Positions 58,070-64,000 of a DNA stretch of 64,000 bases are shown here, piece after piece; positions within the stretch are counted from its first letter, which is position 1, and each line of letters begins with the position of its first letter. A program made the position numbers and the translations under genes. The stretch is from positions 175,348-239,347 of the forward strand of contig NZ_JAFBBE010000001.1 in assembly GCF_016907015.1 (NCBI RefSeq), given 5' to 3'. This DNA comes from Oceanisphaera litoralis. GTDB taxonomy: Bacteria > Pseudomonadota > Gammaproteobacteria > Enterobacterales > Aeromonadaceae. The notes beneath the pieces are model-generated. The model was not told where the DNA came from and did no database searches. It was given only the letters and a program-made list of their open reading frames with translations.

Positions 58070-60640
58070 TTACTCCCTGGCTGGCGGAGGTGCCAGCACT
58101 TCACGTTGACCGTTGCCGCCTGCGGAACTGACGATACCCTGATGTTCCATCTGTTCTATCATGCGGGCGGCCCTGTTGTAGCCTATTTTTAACTTGCGCT
58201 GCACGCTGGAGGTAGAGCCACGACGACTCTCTACGACAAAAGCCACCGCTTCGTCGAACAGCGGGTCCAGCTCTTCGTCACCGCCTTCCGGCGCTTCGCC
58301 GGGCAGCAGGCCGTCGGCACCCACATCGCCGTTCAGAATATCCTCGATATAGTCGGGTTCGCCCCGCTCCTTCCAGGCCGCCACCACCCGGTGCACTTCG
58401 TGGTCGTCCACAAAGGCGCCGTGCACCCGGGTCGGGTTACTGTCGCCGGCAGGCAGATAGAGCATGTCGCCCATGCCCAGCAGCGATTCGGCCCCCTGCT
58501 GGTCGAGAATGGTGCGCGAGTCGATTTTGCTCGAGACCTGAAACGACATCCGGGTCGGAATATTGGCCTTGATAAGGCCGGTGATCACGTCCACCGAGGG
58601 GCGCTGGGTGGCCAGAATCAAATGAATACCGGCCGCCCGCGCCTTCTGGGCGATACGGGCAATCAGCTCTTCCACCTTCTTGCCGACGATCATCATCATG
58701 TCGGCAAATTCGTCGATCACCACCACGATATGGGGCAGCTTTTCCAGCGCCGGCGGATAGGTGTCCATCGACTGGGTCGGCTCCCACAAGGGATCCCGCA
58801 GCGGCTCGCCGGCATCTATCGCCTCCTGCACCTTGGTATTGAAGCCCTTGAGGTTACGCACCCCCATGGCCGACATCAGCTTGTAGCGGCGTTCCATCTC
58901 GCCCACGCACCAGCGCAGGGCATTGGCGGCTTCTTTCATGTCGGTGACCACTTCGGTCAACAGGTGCGGTATGCCTTCGTAGACCGACAATTCCAGCATC
59001 TTGGGATCGATCATGATGAAGCGCACTTCATCCGGCGTGGCCTTGTACAGCATCGACAGTATCATGACGTTGACTCCCACCGACTTGCCGGAGCCGGTGG
59101 TACCTGCCACCAGCACGTGGGGCATCTTGGCCAGGTTGACGATCACCGGCTCGCCGGCGATATCCTGCCCCAACACCAGGGTCAGCGGATGCTCGTTGCG
59201 CGCAAAGGCGTCGCTGTCCATCACCTCGCGCAGATAGACGGTTTCGCGCCGGGTGTTGGGTAACTCCAGCCCCACATAGGGTTTGCCGGGAATCACTTCC
59301 ACCACCCGCACGCTGATGGCGGACAGAGAGCGGGCCAGATCCCGAGCCAGATTGGTAATTTTGCTGACCTTGACCCCGGGGGCCAGATCCAGCTCGAAGC
59401 GGGTGATCACCGGGCCCGGATAAACCCCGACCACGTTGGCCTGCACGTTGTAATCCGCCAGCTTGGCTTCCACCAGCCGGGCAATGCGATCGAGTTCCGC
59501 CTCGCTGACCGTATGTTGCCGGGGCTTGGGCAAGTCCAGCAGTTCGACCGAGGGCAAGGGAGACAGGTCTTGGCGTGTCGACGGCACCAGTGCCGACGCT
59601 CGCGGCATAGGTACGGGGGCGGCCGGGGCCTCGCCCTCGTTTACCCAGGGCAGATCCAGTTCTTCATCGTCATCATCATCCAGCGCCCAACCGTTGGCTT
59701 CGGCGAGGGTGGCAATGGCAGCGTCCTGTTCGGGCTCGGCGCCCAGTACCGGTTCTTTGCGTGCCGGCGGGGCTTTTTTCTGTATCGGGGCCCGTTTTTC
59801 TGTCTTGGCGGCGACCGGAGCCAACAGCGGATCTTCCTGCTCGGTTTCCCGCTCCATTTCCCATTCCGGCTCCGGATCTGACGCCAACTGACCACCGAGA
59901 CGCTCCTTGAACCGGCGCCAGCCCACAAATCCCGCGTCGGACGAGGGCGGCGCAACCTCGGCAACGGCGGTTGTCGGTGCCGGCGCCTCGCCGATGCCCT
60001 GACGGCGACGCCCCACGCCGCTCTGCCAGTCGACCAGTCGTTGCGGTATCTGGCTGAACCAGTGAGGCGCATTCAATACCACAGCGCCCAGACGCTCCAC
60101 AATCAACAACCAGGACCAGCCGCTGAAGAAGGTGACGCCGGTGGCAAAACCGCACAGCAGCACCAGGGTGGTGCCAAGAGAGCCAAACATGGCATTCAGG
60201 GCCAACGCCAGCATATCGCCGATGAGCCCACCGGAAGAAAAGTAATAGATATTGCCCACGTTCATGCTGGCCAACGCCAGCAGGCTGAGCAACAACATCA
60301 GAAAGCCGATAATGCGCAGGCTCAGGGTCAGATAGCAGATATCACTCAAGGCCTTCGGCCGCCACAGGGTCCCCCAGCCGATCAACACCAGGAAGAACGG
60401 CATCAGATAAGCCGAGAAGCCGAAGGTAAACAACAGAATGTCTGCCAGCCAGGCACCCGTTGGCCCGGCGGCATTACGAATGTCTCCGCCCCATGCGGTT
60501 TGCGACCAACCCGGATCCGAGGGGTGGTAGGAGACCAGCGATAACATCATGAAGATCGCCAGCAAAATAATGGTGATCAATCCGGCCTCAAACAGACGCT
60601 GTAAACCAGACATGGGAGTAAACAGCTTTTTCTCCGCCAA
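58070..60640 (-). CDS. ftsK: DNA translocase FtsK
   Basis: An 856-aa cell-division DNA motor. N-terminal membrane domain with four to five helices ([44 protein letters not shown], and others), an acidic/proline linker, then the RecA-type motor with Walker [13 protein letters not shown] (about 513), [21 protein letters not shown], and a C-terminal gamma winged-helix domain ([27 protein letters not shown]). The linker is much shorter than in E. coli (1329 aa). TTG start at 60640 has GAGGAG upstream; a GTG at 60676 is an alternative. Confidence 0.92.
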   Translation of the reverse strand: MAEKKLFTPMSGLQRLFEAGLITIILLAIFMMLSLVSYHPSDPGWSQTAWGGDIRNAAGPTGAWLADILLFTFGFSAYLMPFFLVLIGWGTLWRPKALSDICYLTLSLRIIGFLMLLLSLLALASMNVGNIYYFSSGGLIGDMLALALNAMFGSLGTTLVLLCGFATGVTFFSGWSWLLIVERLGAVVLNAPHWFSQIPQRLVDWQSGVGRRRQGIGEAPAPTTAVAEVAPPSSDAGFVGWRRFKERLGGQLASDPEPEWEMERETEQEDPLLAPVAAKTEKRAPIQKKAPPARKEPVLGAEPEQDAAIATLAEANGWALDDDDDEELDLPWVNEGEAPAAPVPMPRASALVPSTRQDLSPLPSVELLDLPKPRQHTVSEAELDRIARLVEAKLADYNVQANVVGVYPGPVITRFELDLAPGVKVSKITNLARDLARSLSAISVRVVEVIPGKPYVGLELPNTRRETVYLREVMDSDAFARNEHPLTLVLGQDIAGEPVIVNLAKMPHVLVAGTTGSGKSVGVNVMILSMLYKATPDEVRFIMIDPKMLELSVYEGIPHLLTEVVTDMKEAANALRWCVGEMERRYKLMSAMGVRNLKGFNTKVQEAIDAGEPLRDPLWEPTQSMDTYPPALEKLPHIVVVIDEFADMMMIVGKKVEELIARIAQKARAAGIHLILATQRPSVDVITGLIKANIPTRMSFQVSSKIDSRTILDQQGAESLLGMGDMLYLPAGDSNPTRVHGAFVDDHEVHRVVAAWKERGEPDYIEDILNGDVGADGLLPGEAPEGGDEELDPLFDEAVAFVVESRRGSTSSVQRKLKIGYNRAARMIEQMEHQGIVSSAGGNGQREVLAPPPARE

Positions 60641-60811
60641 ACGCCCGCTCCTCGCTCTTGTATTATGTGGTGTCACGCAATGAAAATGCTGCGACAGGGA
60701 AGGTCGTCAGTCATCAAACGACAAACGAGCGGCCGGGGCCGCTCGCAGAGTCAGGTTCATCTCGGTCCCCGCCCGGCATAAAAATACCAGAGCCGGACAC
60801 AATAGCACAGC

Positions 60812-61327
60812 TTATCGGGTATTTATCACCAGACGGTTACTCTGCTTCACTTCTTCCATCACCACATAGGTGCGGGTGTCGTTCACCCCCGGCAGCCGCA
60901 GCAGGGTTTCGCCGAGCAGCTTGCGATAGGCGGACATGTCCGCCACCCGGGTCTTGAGCAGATAGTCGAAATCTCCGGATACCAGATGGCATTCCTGGAT
61001 TTCTTCCAACTTCTGCACCGCGTCGTTAAATTCGTCAAACACGTCCGGTGTGCCGCGGTTAAGGGTAATTTCGACAAAAACCAGCAGCGATGCATCCAGA
61101 AACTGGGGGTTGAGAATGGCGGTATAACCTTCGATATAACCCTGACGCTCCAGACGACGTACCCGCTCGAGGCAAGGCGTGGGGCTTAGCCCGACGCGCT
61201 TGGACAGCTCCACGTTGGAAATACGGCCGTCTTGCTGCAGCTCATTGAGTATGTTGCGATCGATACGGTCGAGTTCTTTGGCCGGCCTGCTGTTCAAATC
61301 CAACACTTCATCCATCCTTTGGCTCAT
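60812..61327 (-). CDS. lrp: Leucine-responsive regulatory protein
   Basis: A 171-aa regulator nearly identical to E. coli Lrp: HTH DRIDRNILNELQQDGRISNVELSKRVGLSPTPCLERVRRLERQGYI, then the RAM/ligand domain (NRGTPDVFDEFNDAVQKLEEIQECHLVSGDFDYLLKTRVADMSAYRKLLGE). It is 171 residues because of an N-terminal extension before PAKELDRIDR; M5 is an alternative start. Divergent from trxB across a long AT-rich region. Confidence 0.96.
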   Translation of the reverse strand: MSQRMDEVLDLNSRPAKELDRIDRNILNELQQDGRISNVELSKRVGLSPTPCLERVRRLERQGYIEGYTAILNPQFLDASLLVFVEITLNRGTPDVFDEFNDAVQKLEEIQECHLVSGDFDYLLKTRVADMSAYRKLLGETLLRLPGVNDTRTYVVMEEVKQSNRLVINTR

Positions 61328-61353
61328 TTTCGATACATTCCACTATGAACATT

Positions 61354-61400
61354 AAATCTATATGGCATAAAACCACAAAATCTATATGGCATAAAACCAC
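61354..61400. repeat. Two 23-bp direct repeats upstream of lrp
   Basis: AAATCTATATGGCATAAAAC followed by CAC occurs at 61354-61376 and again at 61378-61400, with one base between them (24-bp period). This region lies 27-73 bases upstream of the lrp start. A binding site in phase is conceivable; no known regulator recognised. Confidence 0.85.
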
Positions 61401-62924
<1,524 letters not shown>

Positions 62925-62944
62925 GTCGGCAGGCCATCATCGGC

Positions 62945-62976
62945 AAAAACGGCGCCGTATCAACAGCGCCATTTTT
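62945..62976 (+). terminator. Possible trxB terminator
   Basis: AAAAACGGCGC ... GCGCCATTTTT with a 10-base loop, 21 bases after trxB. Confidence 0.65.
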
Positions 62977-63031
62977 GATCAACAAACCAGATAAAAAAAT
63001 GTGGTGGCTATTATTCCCATGGCCACACAAT

Positions 63032-63055
63032 AAAGCCCGGAGCTCCGGGCTTTTT
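63032..63055. terminator. Strong palindromic terminator
   Basis: AAAGCCCGGAGCTCCGGGCTTTTT, a perfect palindrome with T tract on the plus strand and A tract on the other; placed between trxB and the symporter 3' end. Confidence 0.85.
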
Positions 63056-63136
63056 CATTCAACTAATTTCATTCAACCGATTTCATTCAACCGATTTCAT
63101 TCAACAAACCGATTCAACAAGCCGATTCAACAAGCC
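63056..63136. repeat. Tandem TTTCATTCAACCGA / TTCAACAAGCCGA repeats
   Basis: TTTCATTCAACCGA (14 bases) recurs three to four times, then TTCAACAAGCCGA (13 bases) two to three times, immediately downstream of the symporter gene stop on the minus strand. The 14-base unit is twice seven bases. Confidence 0.85.
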
Positions 63137-63143
63137 GGTGCCA

Positions 63144-63908
63144 TCAGTGGCCGGGTGCCATGGCGGCGGATGCCACTCCCTGGGTCAGCTTGCTCACCGC
63201 TATATAGATGACGCTGGACGCCAGGCAACCGTAGAGGGGCCCTTCTACCCAGCCCACATCGGTGAACAGCAGAAAGCTGCCACTGGTGACCAGACCGGTA
63301 AACATGGCGGCCAGGGCGCCATAGGCGTTGCCCTGCCAGAAGGAAGAGATAAACACCGGGCCTATCATCACCGCCAGCAGGGTACCGGAGCCGAGAATAC
63401 CCAACCAGGACAACATGAAGGGCGGCGCGAACAGCATCATCAGGAAACCGATCACACCGAGAATGGCCACCCAGCTACGGTTGATCCACAGGATACGCTG
63501 GTTGCTGGCGTGACTGTCGGGAAACAGGGCGGTACGCAAGTCGTGAGACGCGGCGCTCGACACCGTATGCAACAGCGAGTTGGCGGTGGACTTCATCGCG
63601 AACAGAATGAACAGGGTGATGATCCCGGCCAGCGCCGGATGCAGGAAGCTAGCCAGATAGACCGGCATGGCCTGATCCGCGTCGGTCAGTTCGGGATGAG
63701 CGATACGTACATAGAGGCCGATAATCGGCACCAGGCTCAGCAAACACCCCAGGGGCGCAACCCAGATAGCTACATGATGCATCTTCACCGTCGGTTTGAA
63801 TGCCAGGAAGCGCACCGCCATATAAGGCAACACGGCGGTAAACAGGAAGGCATAGGGCAACACCAGAAATACCGAACTCTTGCTCTCGCCATAGGGCGCC
63901 GCCGTGTA
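63144..63908 (-). pseudogene. Truncated sodium:solute symporter (SSF family)
   Basis: The C-terminal part of an SSF-family transporter: SVFLVLPYAFLFTAVLPYMAVRFLAFKPTVKMHHVAIWVAPLG, several helices including PALAGIITLFILFAMKSTANSLLHTVSSAASHDL and FLMMLFAPPFMLSWLGILGSGTLLAVMIGPVFISSFWQGN. In frame upstream, the sequence stays SSF-like to about TAAPYGESKSS, then hits TGA at 63909-63911. SSF proteins are usually about 450-550 aa, so the N-terminal half is missing within the window; either broken by an insertion or the reading frame is shifted. Confidence 0.6.
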
Positions 63909-64000
63909 TCAGTTCACCGGGAGTAGCTTGACAGTAAATAATGGGACGATCGTCTCTTGATCCACTTTGGGTGCTTGCACGTTCCTGTTTGTTAGCCATG
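63909..64000. other. Unidentified sequence breaking the symporter gene
   Basis: These last 92 bases do not continue the symporter reading frame. A minus-strand frame starting at ATG 63999 (MANKQERASTQSGSRDD, then RPIIYCQATPGEL) crosses the junction. This might be the end of an insertion sequence or a foreign gene, but no known terminal inverted repeat is recognised and the window ends here. Confidence 0.3.

Noticed and set aside
61354..61400. 23-bp direct repeats considered as a CRISPR
   Set aside because: Only two copies, a one-base gap and no spacers.

Overview
The window is a chromosomal segment of a gammaproteobacterium, most likely from the Aeromonadales (Oceanimonas/Oceanisphaera/Zobellella type). 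The reasons are high-GC coding sequence, E. coli-like gene orders (metY-rimP-nusA-infB-rbfA-truB-rpsO-pnp, glmM-folP-ftsH-rlmE-yhbY-greA, dnaK-dnaJ, cvpA-purF), E. coli-like protein sequences, and a tmRNA encoding the tag ANDENYALAA. The genus is an inference; no 16S gene is present.

Layout. 1-5 kb: partial N-acetylglucosamine kinase, a small XRE regulator, an OmpA-type porin, a YchJ-like SEC-C protein, purU, DUF1244 and yfbR. 5-14 kb: an 11-gene polycistron on the minus strand (DUF523/DUF1722, MerR, photolyase, NTF2-like, SDR, FAD oxidoreductase, DUF1365, CFA synthase, DUF2878, chalcone isomerase-like, DUF3833 lipoprotein). It is headed by a cluster of TTGTACAA palindromes and looks like a light or photooxidative-stress lipid-modification operon. 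14-20 kb: two GAPDH paralogues around a DUF2989 lipoprotein, then trhP. 20-36 kb: the transcription/translation superoperon from pnp back to metY, tRNA-Leu, secG, glmM, folP, ftsH and rlmE, with yhbY divergent. 36-46 kb: greA, dnaJ, dnaK and grpE with sigma-32-type promoters; nadK; recN with two LexA boxes; udp; bamE; rnfH-ratA; smpB and ssrA. 46.7-49.1 kb: a 2.3-kb island flanked by 33-bp direct repeats at the 3' end of ssrA. It carries a membrane-anchored Mrr-like nuclease with a zinc finger and an overlapping small-ORF/DUF2335 pair, and no integrase. 49-64 kb: M14 peptidase-like and alpha/beta hydrolase genes, a Yip1 protein, purF-cvpA, serS, rarA, lolA, ftsK, lrp, trxB and a broken sodium:solute symporter gene.

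The non-coding DNA is repeat-rich. Two near-identical ~357-bp elements (3487-3843 and 30012-30367, opposite orientation) have Tn5/IS50-like terminal inverted repeats and 9-bp imperfect target duplications, so they are candidate MITEs of the IS50 group. Intergenic heptamer tandem arrays occur at about 5.0, 14.3 and 43.4 kb. Degenerate AGCTTA/TAAGCT intergenic repeats occur at several places, and both MITEs sit in them.

The best candidates for something undescribed are the integrase-less ssrA mini-island, the IS50-like MITE family, and the autoregulated MerR/photolyase/lipid operon with its regularly spaced operators.
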